A stretch of 64,000 bases of DNA from Basidiobolus meristosporus CBS 931.73 (GCA_002104905.1 MCFE01000171.1:62001-126000); one strand, 5' to 3'; shown: positions 43,862-56,772, counted from the stretch's first letter. The notes: generated from the sequence alone by a model not told the origin. Numbers and translations are program-made.

Positions 43862-44700
43862 AATGAATAGTGCCTAAATATCTCTATGAAGGCTCATCAT
43901 AGATGCCTGGGCCATACTGAAATCATTTGGCAAGAACTTGAATGGATCCAACATCAAATTTTCTGGTCAAGACCATGCTTGTAAGCTGGGGGATGGGCTT
44001 ATCTGGATTGTATTAAAGATGAGTTACAAATTGGTACAGGGACCATAGTGATGGATTTGGGATACTTATACACTAGTATATTGGCATCTACCTGGTCTTA
44101 TATGAGATATAGATGAAAACATATGTGATTATGGAGTTTTCCATATATTATGCATGATTCATCTTGGACTGCTTTGACACAGATCATGTTGCATCAGTTG
44201 CAGATTTCCCATTTGCTTATATGCTTGTGAATAAATCATCAGTAAAAGCACCAAGGCATTGCTTGAGGATGATTCTTGTAACATAATGATGGTGTACATT
44301 GCAATTGATAGAGATTTAATCACAATGCATGGAAGAGCAGATAAATTAAGCTGATTGTGCCAGACCAATATATATCATATGCCAACAACCACCTACCAGT
44401 CTTGAAATGCCTACTCATCAGAATGGTCTTTTCTTATCAATCCCATCACTACCACAGAAGTCCCTTTTGATGTGTTAGAGTAGATATATACTAAGTACTG
44501 TGGATCATCTACATCAATCTACTCAAGGGGATCCCTTGTTAAGCTTTTTGGCTATTGCTAGAACTATTGCCCTACAAGGTTTCATCCCACCATATCAAGG
44601 TGTTGTTCCACCATCCATGGCAACAAAGGTCCTATAAGCTTTCATTCCCAGCAGACAGCAATGGAGAACCACCTTGCAGCAGATATGAATGACTTAGTAC

Positions 44701-45049
44701 TGTTGTAAGAGTCTTGGAGATATTGGAAGTGATTTGGAGAACAAGTAGATTATGTGGTTTTCACTTAATGATTTATTGAATGTAAAAGTGGTATTTATAC
44801 TTTTACCTGGTCTTGGCATTACAAACACATAGAAGAGGTTAAGGAAGGTCCCAAGAACATGTGTGCAAAGTTTGGGGCTGTTTGGACAACTTTGAGAATT
44901 TTCATGTTCTGGGTACCTGGTATTTTGGTGAAAATATTCTAAGTAAATCCTGACAAGGAATTTGGTCAGTATTTTCTAGGATTTGAAGGTAATGATATAA
45001 GTGACTAAGTTAGGTGAATATTTAGGTGGAAATACAAATTTTTACAACA
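44701..45049 (-). repeat. 3' LTR of copia element 2
   Basis: 349 bp; the purine tract lies just inside (CTCCCACT on the plus strand at 45050-45057). Confidence 0.95.
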
Positions 45050-45060
45050 CTCCCACTCAG

Positions 45061-48000
45061 CTAAATGTTCATACTGACTAGTCCTAATTTTGACCTAAGA
45101 TATTCAAACTTGTCTCTAGCTAATGGTTTGGTAAATATGTCTGCAATCATTTCATCTGTAGGACAGTAAACTAAGCTAACTAAGTTATTCTCTATAGCTT
45201 CACGTATGAAATGATGTCTAATATCTATGTGCTTGGTTCTAGCATGAAAAGTTGGATTTCTACCTAATTGTATACATCCTTGATTATCTTGAAATAAAGT
45301 AATAGGCGTTTTTTGACATAGGCCTAAATCTGTAAAGAGCTTTCTTAGCCACATTGCTTCTTTTGTAGCTTCACAGGCTGCCATATACTCTGCCTCTGTA
45401 GTAGAAAGTGCTATGGTTGGTTGCTTTCTTGAATTCCATGAAATTGCTCCTTTACAGTAAAGAAAGGTGTATCCTGTGGTGGATCTTCTGTCTTCTAAAT
45501 TTTGTCCCCAATCAGCATCAGAGTATCCCACAAGATCCTGTTCTGAATCCTTATAAGTGTATCTTAAGCAGATATCAGCAGTTCCTTTTAGGTATCTAAA
45601 AATCCGCTTAACTGCTACAATATGATCAGATCCATAATTCTGATTATGTTGGCTGACAACTCCCACTGAATATGAGATATCTGGACGTGTTCCAAGCATG
45701 ATATACATCAGACTGCCGACCATAGATTGATAAGGAAAGTCAGGGCTTTCAGATGGCACCAAGCTCTCTTGATTTGGTTGAGTTTTGACCAAGTTAAGGT
45801 TTGTCTCCATTGGGGTAGCTGCCGGTTTACAGTCTTCCATTTTGTACTTCTTTAGTATATCTTGAATATACTTGGATTGGCTTAGGGTAATAGTCTGGGT
45901 ACTTCTGTCTATGGAGAACTTAATCCCTAAGTAGTAACTAAGTTCTCCTAGATCGGACATCTTGAACTCCTTAGATAGGCTGGATTTAGTCTCTTCCAAT
46001 GTTTCTAGGTTATTGGCGGCTATAATAAGATCATCCACATATAGAGCTAATAGAACTGGACTTGCTCTATCTGGCTTATAGTATATACTATAGTCAGCAT
46101 TACTCCTTTTGAAACTCATAGATTCCAAATAAGAATCTATCTTGCAATTGCAGGCTCTTGGTGATTGTTTGAGACCATATAGTGACTTTTTAAGCTTGCA
46201 GACCAAATGGGGGTTATTTTGGTCAACAAACCCATCAGGCTGGTCCATATACACGTCCTCATCAAGTTCTCCATTCAAAAATGCAGTTTTTACATCCATT
46301 TGATGAATAAAAAACTTATATTTGGCTGCAATAGCCAATATTAATCTGATGGAATTAAACTTGGCTACCGGTGCAAAGGTCTCAGTATAGTCAAGTCCTT
46401 TTGTTTGAGAGTATCCTTTGGCTACAAGTCTTGCTTTGTATCTTTCAATTGTGCCATCAGCCTTGTATTTTGTCTTGAAGACCCATCAGCATCCAATTGA
46501 TTTTTGGTTGATTGGTAATTTGACTAAGTCCCAAGTTTGATTTTCCATCAGGGCCTGATATTCCTCAGTCATTGCAGATCTCCAAAACTTCGTCTGAGGG
46601 CTATTTAGGGCCTCTTTTACAGTCTGGGGTTCATCAATATGGACTGAATAGGCATAGGCTAAGTTTGTACCCTCATTGATATAGTAATTTGGGCTATTTC
46701 TTGTCCGATTTGATCTCCGGGCATTTGATACTGGAATGATCACTTCTGGGATATTCCTGGGCACTGATTCTGGCTGAACCATGGTTGTAGAGTCCTCTGG
46801 AGTGAAAAAATTCTCATTGTTTTGCTCTGATTCAATCCTGACAATTGGTGGACTTGAGATCAAATTTTTGTCATCATCTGATGTCATTTTTTGTGAAAAT
46901 TTTGAATTTTCATCAAACAACACATCCCTGGACTTGATCAGCTTTTTTGCTTTGGTATTGTAGAGTCTGTATGCCTTACTCTCATTGCAGTAGCCCAAAA
47001 ATATGCATTTTACACTTTTTGGCTCAAATTTTGACTGATTTCCGGCCAGTTTTTTGGCATATGCTGTACACCCAAATATTCTTAGATGTTCTGCACTTGG
47101 TCTGTATCCATACCATGCTTCAAATGGAGTAGAAACACGAAGTATTCTGTTATAACTCCTATTTTTAAGATATACAGCAGTGGCAACTGATTCCGCCCAA
47201 AAATCATAGGATAATTTTTGATCATGGATTATAGATCTTGCCATATCAATTATTGATCTGTTAGCTCGTTCTGGTACTCCATTTTGCTGTGGGGAGTATG
47301 GTACAGTAGTCTCTTGCTTTATCCCATGAATTTTGCAGAAGTGGATGAAGAGTTTTGAGGTATATTCTCCACCATTGTCAGAGCGTATTTTCTTGATTTT
47401 TTCACCAGTTTCTCTCTCCACCATGGCTTTAAACTCCCTGAACTTAGACAGAGCTTCTTCCTTTCTCTCCGTGAAGTAGACCCATGTGTATCTTGTATGA
47501 TCATCAATAAAAGTGATTAAATACTTCATCCCACCTAAGGATAAATTTTGCATAGGTCCACACAGATCTGAGTGAATTAGATCTAATTTTTTCTTAGTTT
47601 TGATTAACCCAGAGCTCTTGAACGGTTGTCTAGCTTGTTTCCCATATATGCAGGCTTCACAGTGCTCCAAAATAGCTGGTGGATCAATTTTCACTCCAGA
47701 AATTAGCTGATCTTTGATCATTTTACGCAAATAATCAAAATTGATGTGTCCAAATCTCCTGTGCCAAAGCATTGGTGTTTCTTCATTTAAGTTACTTATA
47801 TTGGCTTCCAAATATGATGGAATATAAGTCAACTTGTATAGGTTCTGATCTCTGATGCCCGAAGCAATATGGGCACCATTTTGATCACTGATCCTGCATC
47901 CAGAATTGTCAAAACTGAAACTGAGTCCTTCTGCTGTGGCCTTGCTTACAGAGAGTAGGTTCTTGGCTATTTCTGGTACATAGAGTACTTCTTTAAAGGT

Positions 48001-49032
48001 CAGTGTATGGCTTCCTTCACTGCTTCTTAGGTTTACTTGGATAGTTCCTTCTCCCACTGCATCAAGTGTTCTATTGTCACCCATGAAAACCTTCTTAATT
48101 GGAATTTCTTGATATTGGGTAAAAAGTTCTTTTTGGTGTGTAAAGTGTTGAGAAGCTCCAGAGTCAATATACCACGTCTGAGAATCCTTGTTTGTGGTCA
48201 TATTTAGTGCAGATATGAATAGTCTATCTTCAGTTGTTGCAGCATTTCCATATTCAGGCTTCTTTTTCTGATAATCTCTCTTTTTGAAACACCGGTCTGA
48301 TGTGTGTCCTTTCCTTTTGCAGTAGTTGCAAAATAGGTTGCTGTTGCCTTTGTAGGGTCTTGGGTACCTCCTTTGTTGGTTATCATTGCTTATTAAAGCA
48401 TTTTCTTCTTCCTTCTTATTGGTGCTTGATTTTCTTAATTCTTCATCCAGGAGCCTTCCATATACGTAATTTAAGGTCAAATCTTCAGTTCTGGACTCTA
48501 GGGCTGATACAAGGCCCTGAAACTCGTCTGTCAGGCTATTCAGGATGGTAACTATCACATCCTCATCAGTAGTTGGTACGCCCACAGATTCCATCTCATC
48601 TACCAGCAGGGTAATTCTGTTAATTAGATTTTTCATTTCTTCTCCTGGCAGCATCTTTGTAGTAAAGAATTTTCTTCTCAGATACATTTTCTTGGCAGCT
48701 GAACATGACTGGTAGGTGTCTTCTAATGCCTTCCAGGCATTCTTTGCCGTTTTTGCTCTTGAGCATTGAATTAGCAATTTGTCCTTGACATTAAGGCAAA
48801 TGCAGTTAAAGGCACTTTGTTCTTTCTTCTGGTACTTTAAGGCTTCCTCTCCCACGTTTTTAGGAGGGCATTCTTCTCCCATGACAATATCCCAAAGGCC
48901 TCTTTCTTGTAGCAGCATCTTCATCTTCACCTTCCACACTTGGTAGTTAGAGCCATCCAACTTTTCAGCAGAGGGAAAAATTCCAGTAATAGCAGTAGTA
49001 GACATTGCAGAGAGTGGCAGCTTGGGGCTCAT
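45061..49032 (-). pseudogene. Copia Gag-Pol polyprotein, one internal stop
   Basis: Same length as in element 1 (3,972 bp, no indels net). Gag, zinc knuckle CNYCKRKGHTSDRC, protease DSGAS, integrase with all DDE blocks intact (SDNGGEY codon at 47377-47379; NGVPE), RT YVDD and RNase H are all readable. The only clear break is a TGA at 46483-46485 at the start of reverse transcriptase, where element 1 has an Arg codon (AGA). A single base change therefore silences an otherwise complete element. It is described here only as a broken gene. Confidence 0.95.
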
Positions 49033-49036
49033 AATC

Positions 49037-49384
49037 TGTTGTAAGAGTCTTGGAGATATTGGAAGTGATTTGGAGAACAAGTAGATTATGTGGTTTTCAC
49101 TTAATGATTTATTGAATGTAAAAGTGGTATTTATACTTTTACCTGGTCTTAGCATTACAAACACGTAGAATAGATTAAGGAAGGTCCCAAGAACATGTGT
49201 GCAAAGTTTGGGGCTGTTTGGACAACTTTGAGAATATTCATGTTCTGGGTACCTGGTATTTTGGTGAAAATATTCTAAGTAAATCCTGACAAGGAATTTG
49301 GTCAGTATTCTCTAGGTTTGAAGGTGATGATCTAAGTGACTAAGTTAGGTGAATATTTAGGTGGAAATACGAATTTTCACAACA
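49037..49384 (-). repeat. 5' LTR of copia element 2
   Basis: 348 bp, one base shorter than its partner; ends CACAACA on the plus-strand right side. Confidence 0.95.
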
Positions 49385-49411
49385 AGTACAAGATTCAAGT
49401 AGAGCATTTTG

Positions 49412-49760
49412 TGTTGTAATTATTGAGTTGTCACCTAAATATTCATGCTAACTTAGTCACATAGATCTTATACTGTGATTAGCATTCTGTCCTGACCAGA
49501 TTTCTTGTCAGGATTTACTTAAAATATTTTCACCAAATTGTCAGGTACCCAGATTATTATTTTTCTCAAAGTTGTCCAAAAGACCCCAAACTTTGCACAT
49601 ATATTCTTGGGACCTTCCTTAACAAACTCTACATGCTTGCTTTCTCTACTCTATCAAAAGTATATATACTATACTTTTGATCAATAAATCTACAAGTGAA
49701 CAACATGTAAATCCTTGTGTTCTCCACATCACTTCCAATACTCCTCAGAATATTTCAACA
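49412..49760 (+). repeat. 5' LTR, family C
   Basis: 349 bp, TGTTGTAATT...TTTCAACA. Shares ordered blocks with family A (CACCTAAATATT, CTTAGTCAC, GGGACCTTCCTTAAC), so A and C are sister families. Confidence 0.94.
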
Positions 49761-51983
49761 GGTTATGAGCCCCAAGCTTGCTGTCCTCTTGGTGTCTACT
49801 TTGCCTTGGATCCTTTTCTGCTAGTCAGGAGAAAGACTTTCTGCACTATTGTCCTGCCAAAGTTAAAGATGACTACTGCTGCTATAAGGACTATGTTCAT
49901 GAGGATATTGCTGTAGAGAAGAAGGCCATGACTTCAAAAGGCTCATTTGGTAACTACTCAAGCTGGTTATGAAGGAAAGTCTATCAAGTTGACATGTTAA
50001 CATGTCAAGAAATATAGTATATTGGTGCTCTACCAATACTGAAGAAAATTGCATAATTCCAGCAATTGAGGGTCCAGATCTACAATGAAATATATTGCTA
50101 TATGTATTCATAAGACCTCAATTGACTGCTAGAAAAGCTTTTGGATAGGATATTATCCTGAATTGCAAAAAAAAATAGATCATCATTGAATGATTGCTGG
50201 AGGAGGATTTTACCAAATCTGTTGCTGCTCAAGACAAGGCTGAGAGTGCAAATACTGGAGCTGTTAACTGCCATTTTGGACTACCTATTAGTGGGAAAAG
50301 ATCTCAGAAACAAGCCCCTCAGTTGTAAGGATCTTGATGATATACAATACATATATATCTACCTGGAGTACCAATATGTACTACACAATCCAATGGAAGA
50401 ATGCTATATTTGTATCAAGCGTTTTGATACTGAAACTAATGTACAAGGAGCCAAATATGGAGCTGTTAGATGTGCTATCCCTCAGTTTAAGTCTCAAAAC
50501 AGTGGGAGAAAGTTTTATACAAATCTAGCAAAATCAACTCAAGAAGATTCTACCGCCAGCTAAAGGAGTGAAGCATATAATTGAAAGTCTGATTGGAGTA
50601 TACAACTAAGCAACAGTTGGTAAGTACACAGCTAAGAGCCACTTAGAAGATAACATAGTATTTTATACTTGTTACATATATATATTTTATTACAGTGAGA
50701 GAAAACACTTGGTGATATTCAACTTCTCTGAATCAGATCAGAAAAATTTTGATTAATCAAATCACTGCCAAGCTCCACAACTCAAGATGCTAATATATTA
50801 CAGTCTGATACCAAAGTAATGATGAAGCTAACTATTAAATGCAGTTAATTTGATCAAATCTGGTCAACTCTATCAAAAGTTATGACTGTTCTAAGTGGAT
50901 GCTGATTTTGATTATTTCACTCTCAAAAAGTCAGATATTATGGAACAATGCTGTCATGGAGACTCTTGTGCTCAAAAACACCATGGTCCTACCTGCAAGG
51001 AAGTCCAGAACCACCCCACAAAAGGAATTATCCCTGGGCCATCTGCTGAAAAAGAAAAGAAGAAAAAATAGAAAATTTTACTACTGCAAACTATGGTACA
51101 TCCCAAATGGAGCCAAAACATATGTAGGACATATTTGGACTATCTGGCAATGCAAATATGCTCTATGGAGCCTCTTGTAAAAAGTTCTCAAGCCACAAAT
51201 CCCAGAAGAGCCTTGAAACCTCAACAGGATCTGTCAGATTTTGTAGTATATATTGGAACAGATTATTTAATGCAGCAGTCTTGATGTCTGCTGTCTATGG
51301 AGCTGAAAGAAAAAGGTGTAAGGATCAACCAAGATGGTCTTTATGGATTCTGCAGACACTGAGAAGATAAGTTAGCCTTTCAAACCAACCTCAAGGCTGA
51401 AAATAACCATCAGGAGAAAAAGGATAATCAAAGCCCTTGCTAAGCAGAATCTCACTTCTGATAAAACGCCAATCTCTATTCTACAAGCATATTCTGCTAA
51501 GACAAAAGCAGCTGTATCAGTCCAAATAAGTAGAAGCACTCTAAGAATAGCTACCAAACAACCTATGGTGTTGTCCAATACCAAACTGGGTAAATCAAGA
51601 AGCAAATGGACTTTGAATCTACCACAAATGAAGTAATCAGTCCTAAGAAAGTTATTGCTACTTAAAGAAGACAAAGATGACCATTCTAGATCATTTTTGT
51701 GGATCTGAATCACTAAACAGATGTGATTCAAGTGGGAGCAGGCCATCCCAGCTTAGAGTGGAGCAAAAACCTTGTTTTTTTGGCCATGTTGGCATGTGCT
51801 GCTGTGCCAGGAAATGAGGATAATCCAGTTCAGGTGTAAATGACAAAACCTTAACTTGGCCCAATATAGGTCATTTCTTTTACCTCATACAGAGTCTATG
51901 TGTTGGAAGCAACTGTCCCTGAGCCAAATATGGACATACAGTGAAGTTGTGCAATTGAGTTAGACTTTTGCATGGTGTTGTGC

Positions 51984-52483
51984 CTCAACATTTAAAATTT
52001 GGCCAATTTCACTCCATTAGAAAATTTAGCACCCTAACTGATTTTCCCTAACCCAAACATAACTGATCCCTGTTATGATTTATTTTATCACTTCTCAGAA
52101 TCTATTTTTAGCTGTCACACCTGATTGATTTTCATGTGGTCATTACGTACTCAAATGATCTGCTAAGCCTTTCCAAGTGATTAGTCATCTGAGATTTATC
52201 CAACCACTTAGCATTTGCCAAGACATCAGCTGATTAATGATGCAATTTTTCATTTATCTTATGCACCTATCAACACCCCAACAGATTTCAATTAGTCCAG
52301 TCTCTTGGTGCTTACTAATGCAACTCAATCAGAAAAGTATAAATAAAGTTTACTGAACCTTTTGGTTTAGTGTGTGTCTCAACACAATTAAGAATTCAAC
52401 AAATCCATTCTAGTTTCTACCCAAGCTTAGCATATCTAGCACTCTCAAGAACACCAAGCCTAGCCTGCATAGCAAACCTACTC
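51984..52483. repeat. Dispersed repeat R-B, copy 2
   Basis: Aligns with 29121-29637 over about 500 bp, with the same TATAAATAAA motif. It lies inside the family-C LTR element; whether it is part of that element or a later insertion is unclear. Confidence 0.75.
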
Positions 52484-53048
52484 TGTTACCTTTGTAGCCC
52501 AACTCAGCTATATATAAGACCAATATTAGACCAGAACCTCTCTGCTAATGTTTCTGACACTCTTGACAATTCTAAGATTCTGCACTTAGTTGTCACTTAG
52601 GTTCAGTTAACTCATTCAAGAGTTTTATTACACTTTTCTCTTGGATACAACACCAAGAAATAAGGAAACTCCAGATTTGTTGTAAATGACTAAACCTTAG
52701 TTTGACCAAAAGTGGGTCAATTTTGCTCAAATAAGAGGCATTAGATAGCCCAGAGGCTATATATTATTATTACAATCTGTCAATTAGACTCAGCGTATCT
52801 ATCAAGTCCGTACAACTGATCAAAGTTGACAATTAGTATTATGATCAGATCATTCCAATCTTTAGGCATACCACCAAGTAGAGATACACATTGAATTCCA
52901 AGTTACTTGTTCAATTAGGTTGAACACAGGTGCATATACTGTTGGATAATATATTAGTCCAGTATGCAACACAGCTAAGTCTTATATGCTTATTACAGAT
53001 TGCACACTCTCAATATGTATTTATTACTAATATTTTGTTGAGTGGGAG

Positions 53049-53397
53049 TGTTGTAATTGTTGAGTTGTCACCTAAATATTCATGCTAACTTAGTCACATA
53101 GATTTCATACTGTGATTAGCATTCTGTCCTGACCAGATTTCTTGTCAGGATTTACTTAGAATATTTTCACCAAATTGTCAGGTACCCAGATTATTATTTT
53201 TCTCAAAGTTGTCCAAAAGACCCCAAACTTTGCACATATATTCTTGGGACCTTCCTTAACAAACTCTTCACATTTGCTTTCTCTACTCTATCAAAGGTAT
53301 AAATTCTATACTTTTAATTAATAAATCTACAAGTGAATTACATGTAAATTCTTTAGTTCTCCACATCACTTTCAATACTCCTCAGAATATTGCAACA
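53049..53397 (+). repeat. 3' LTR, family C
   Basis: 349 bp, TGTTGTAATTGTTG...TTGCAACA. Confidence 0.94.
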
Positions 53398-54244
53398 TTT
53401 TGAAGCTCCACTAGACTTCCATATCCCAGAGTGCTCAGCAACTGGTTCCATACCAGGAGTATTTTGGAAACCTTGCCAGTTGGGAATGACAGACCTTCTG
53501 GAAGGCAAAGGCCCTTTTGTTCTGGCAAATACCAGGCACATTGTGTGAAGTTTCAAGCACTATCTGACATTGATGGTAACATTGAATGTTTTAGTGGCCA
53601 TTTGCAGGAGGTGGGCCTGACAATGCACTCTGGGTAAAGAATCATCCAGAATGCAGTAGAGGGGAGAGATATCTGGCAGACTAAGCTTATGTTGGAGAGG
53701 ATTGTTAGAGATTAGGATGTATTATAGCTCTTAGGAAGCCAAGGAATGGAGTGCCTAGCAGGAAGCAGAAGCCCTACAATGAGATATTTAATCATATAAA
53801 AGCAAGAGTAGAGCATACGTTTGGATATCTAGAGAGATTTAGCATATTAGCTGTCAGGAAAGTCATATACAGGAGAAAACAGCAGAATAGGTAAAATAGT
53901 TAGGATACTTATTAATGCATAGTATATTCAAATAAGAATACATTCACTGAGAGAAATGTGTCTGGAGCATTATGAAGAGTAGATAATGCAAGAAAAGCAC
54001 TGTTCTGAGCAGCATAAGTAAGATTGAGTAAAAACACCAGTAACTGTATCCAACACTGTAAGCAATGCATTCTGCATTTCAGTAATATCCCTATACCAAT
54101 GATAAAGTTGAACATGAAGCATTTCAAGCTAATTGAGCCCTTTGATATAGCAGAGAAACTTGAAAAAATTAGCAAGATATTTCAGAGTATCTACTGCCCA
54201 AAGTCCTTCTCACAGGCTCCAATCCCCTATGAAAAATTATTGTG

Positions 54245-54928
54245 ATGATCCTGTCAAAAGGCCATCACGGATTCTAAGTCCCAATAATGCTCATGAGTCA
54301 ATCATAATCTTCACTGGTACTCTATTGACTACTCCTTTCAAGTATAATAGCTTTCCTGAGTTTGAGGTTATTTTAGATAAGTATTCTTCTGTCATATAGA
54401 AGGTAAGTTCATGGTCTTCATGAAGTTCATCCCCCATATTACTATGCTCAAGGGCTTACATGTGGTTGAAGGCTCTTGCTGACTAGTGTCCGTTTCTTCT
54501 CTGAGAGTTGTACTATGAAATATGCCCTTGCTGGTGGCAATTAATGAAAAGTCCTTTCTTCTTACATTCTTCTGAAGTGGAATTCTTCTGTATAGTGTCT
54601 ATTTCCATTTACACTGCTTCTGATTTCTTCTTTCAAAGTGATTATAGCCTCTGTGATAAGTCACATCGCTGAGTCATAGTCAATAGACCCATGATGGCTT
54701 CTTCAGTGATTTGAGGCCTTCAGTAATCAACTTCCTTGCAAGTATGTTCTTTCCACCCATCATCAAAGTATTCATCTTGATAAGGTAGCTGACCTGATCT
54801 GTTATGAAGCCACTGTAAATCTTCATTGGCTAAGTAAGAAACTGCATAATGCTGCTTGCTCTGTGGAGCAATTCCCTCAGCCTTAAAAGCTTCTTCAATC
54901 TAGAAGAGCCAAGTTCCCAGGACTCATT
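54245..54928 (-). pseudogene. Ty3/gypsy-like Gag and protease relict
   Basis: Minus-strand translation with scattered stops shows a Gag block (WLF-x-IEEAFKAEGI, then HYAVSYLANEDLQWLHN). A degraded zinc knuckle follows (NCHQQGHIS), and then an aspartic-protease-like start (VPVKIMIDS) with a stop at the next codon. The order Gag, knuckle, protease is that of Ty3/gypsy elements. No RT was found downstream, where Harbinger copy H3 begins. Several stops are TGA or TAG codons consistent with C-to-T decay. Confidence 0.6.
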
Positions 54929-56451
54929 GACTTTATCATGATACTAGTTAACCTTCATGCTAAAGTTGCACTTCACAGGTTTTGCTGGTTCTAGGACTTG
55001 ATAGTAATTCCTTGTTGCAGCTAGCTAAGGATCTGGAGTAACTGCTGCTGTTGGGCCAGGATTTGCTGCATAGTATTCTTCCATTCTTGCATCTCTACAT
55101 CTTGAATGAAGTTTCTTCTTTCTTCAGGGGAGATATTTCTGGTTATTGCTGCTATCTATGTTACCAGTCTTGATACAAGAGTTGTAGAGGTATAGGAAGT
55201 TTAGCTAGTACTGTATTTACTTAAACTTACACCAATGTTTATTGAGGTTCCAGTAGCTCCTGACATACATTCTGCCAGACCAATTGATGACTAATTTTAT
55301 TTCCTGAAGTAGGTAGTGGCAGATGACTCATTTAATTACTTCATTATCCCTCAATTGGATCCTGCTTAATATATCAGTTGCTGTCTGATAAGTGTCATGA
55401 TCACATGACAACCATGAACACCCATGCCAAGTTTCAGCTTCCTAGCTCAGTTTGTAAGAGATTCCTTCTGGAACCTTCTACCACCTTCCAGAAAGTTCCT
55501 GACCATTGCAAACCATTGTTACACAATGGAACATTTCATGGAAGCTTCCCATTATATTTTTCATAGTCTAATGCCATATATGGAAATACCAGGCCACATG
55601 ACTTGGTCACACAATCAGGTGACCCAATCCATTTCCCCATCCTGTCTCAGTGCCTTGCCTTCTATATTATTATCCCCAGCACTGCTGCTGTGCCTCACCC
55701 CACAACCCCATTAGTATTAGCTAATATCTCTTGGCATCAGTATAGCCAAAAAGTATATATAGCCCTGTTCCCCCTTAAGTACTCTTCAGTCTGATAGACA
55801 CAGGTCTTGAATAAGCAGCCTTGCCTTGGAAATCCACCTTGCCTTGTTGATCCACACCTAAGTCCTTTCCTGGTCCTGCCTTGCCTAGCTCTACTCTCCT
55901 GTGTTGTGTCTATTCATAACAATAAGTATTTACCAATGCATCTTCTAATCAATACTACTGACTTGATAGACATCCCTTACTTACTAATGGGCTAATCATA
56001 AAACCAATTGATTTGACTAAGAACTCATGTAACGTAACAATTCAAGTGGTAGATCATGACATGTTTGATGAGAATCCATCAAGTACCAAGCAAAGGCATG
56101 GGCATTCATACCTTCAAAGTAGACCTTACTTCTTAGCTGTTTGTAACCTTTGTTATCAAATATATTGAAATATTTGCACTTGATTGATGCTAAGTGTGGT
56201 AATGTATAATTTCACAATATTTGTCAGACTGTATGAGCTTCTTTAGATGGGGTATTATTGGAGTATAACTGGGGTGTGAGGGACATTTTCCTGCTATGGT
56301 GGTGGATTCCTTGCAAGTTGAACTTGTTGAAGTGGTGGCATCTTCTGATGTGAATGCCATGGAGTTATTAATACAGGCAGGGATCAGGATGGTCTCTGGG
56401 TCATATCTTGCTAGCTGCATAACAGTTGTCCATTAGGGCCATGCACATAGT
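54929..56451. other. Decayed repeat DNA, possible gypsy 5' region
   Basis: About 1.5 kb with no gene. It lies upstream of the gag relict in its orientation. A TATATATAGCCC motif near 55756, plus-strand oriented, and repeated CCTTGCCTT words are seen. LTR boundaries could not be placed. Confidence 0.3.
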
Positions 56452-56769
56452 CCCTATGAGAAATCTCAAGCTTGTAATTTATTGGGCTTTCAGCTAGTGT
56501 TCTGCTTGTATTCTATTGGTATTTTGCTGGTATTCAGCTGGTGTTTTTGGCTCAAAATTTCAAATGCAATATTTGAGGGAAGTAATGTGCAGCTAATTAC
56601 CAAACTTGGTATGGATGCTAGTTAGCCTATTCTCCAGTGGAGACTTTGTTTGCTTGCCTGCCCATCAGCTAACAACAGAGATATTAAGAGTTACCAATTT
56701 GAGAAACTAGGAATTCAGCTGATATTATGACGGTATTTTGCTAGCCTTGCCTTAATTTTACTCTTAGGG
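56452..56769. mobile_element. MITE copy 2
   Basis: 318 bp with terminal repeats CCCTATGAG... / ...CTCTTAGGG and 3-bp duplication AGT on both sides (56449-56451, 56770-56772). It aligns in reverse orientation with 43186-43861 once that copy's solo LTR is removed. No coding capacity. Confidence 0.88.
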
Positions 56770-56772
56770 AGT

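Larger units (their letters stand above)
44701..49384 (-). mobile_element. Full-length Ty1/copia retrotransposon, element 2
   Basis: 4,684 bp, reverse orientation. LTRs 49037-49384 (5') and 44701-45049 (3'), target duplication AGTAC on both sides (44696-44700, 49385-49389). LTRs differ at about 11 positions by eye (about 97%), making it younger than element 1. The primer binding site reads GATTATGAGCCC (one mismatch to the tRNA complement). It is inserted in Harbinger copy H3. Confidence 0.97.
49412..53397 (+). mobile_element. Family-C LTR element lacking recognisable pol
   Basis: 3,986 bp with two 349-bp LTRs (49412-49760, 53049-53397, about 94% identical by eye) and an exact target duplication TTTTG (49407-49411, 53398-53402). 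The 5' LTR is followed by GGTTATGAGCCCCAAGC, the same primer binding site and first codons (MSPKL) as the copia elements. The 3' LTR is preceded by GAGTGGGAG. The 3.3-kb interior has no protease, integrase, RT or RNase H motif that I can read on either strand. Either it is a non-autonomous derivative mobilised by a copia relative, or the coding region is beyond recognition. The interior includes repeat R-B. Confidence 0.9.
44407..53982 (+). pseudogene. Harbinger copy H3: transposase relict split by two LTR elements
   Basis: 44407-44700, 49385-49411 and 53398-53982 together align along the whole H1 transposase (62006-62890), with stops and small indels throughout. The first interruption is copia element 2, the second the family-C element. 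If both insertions and one copy of each target duplication are removed, the stretch GACTTAG...GAAGCTCC has exactly the same length (39 bp) as in H1, which confirms the insertion points. Confidence 0.9.
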
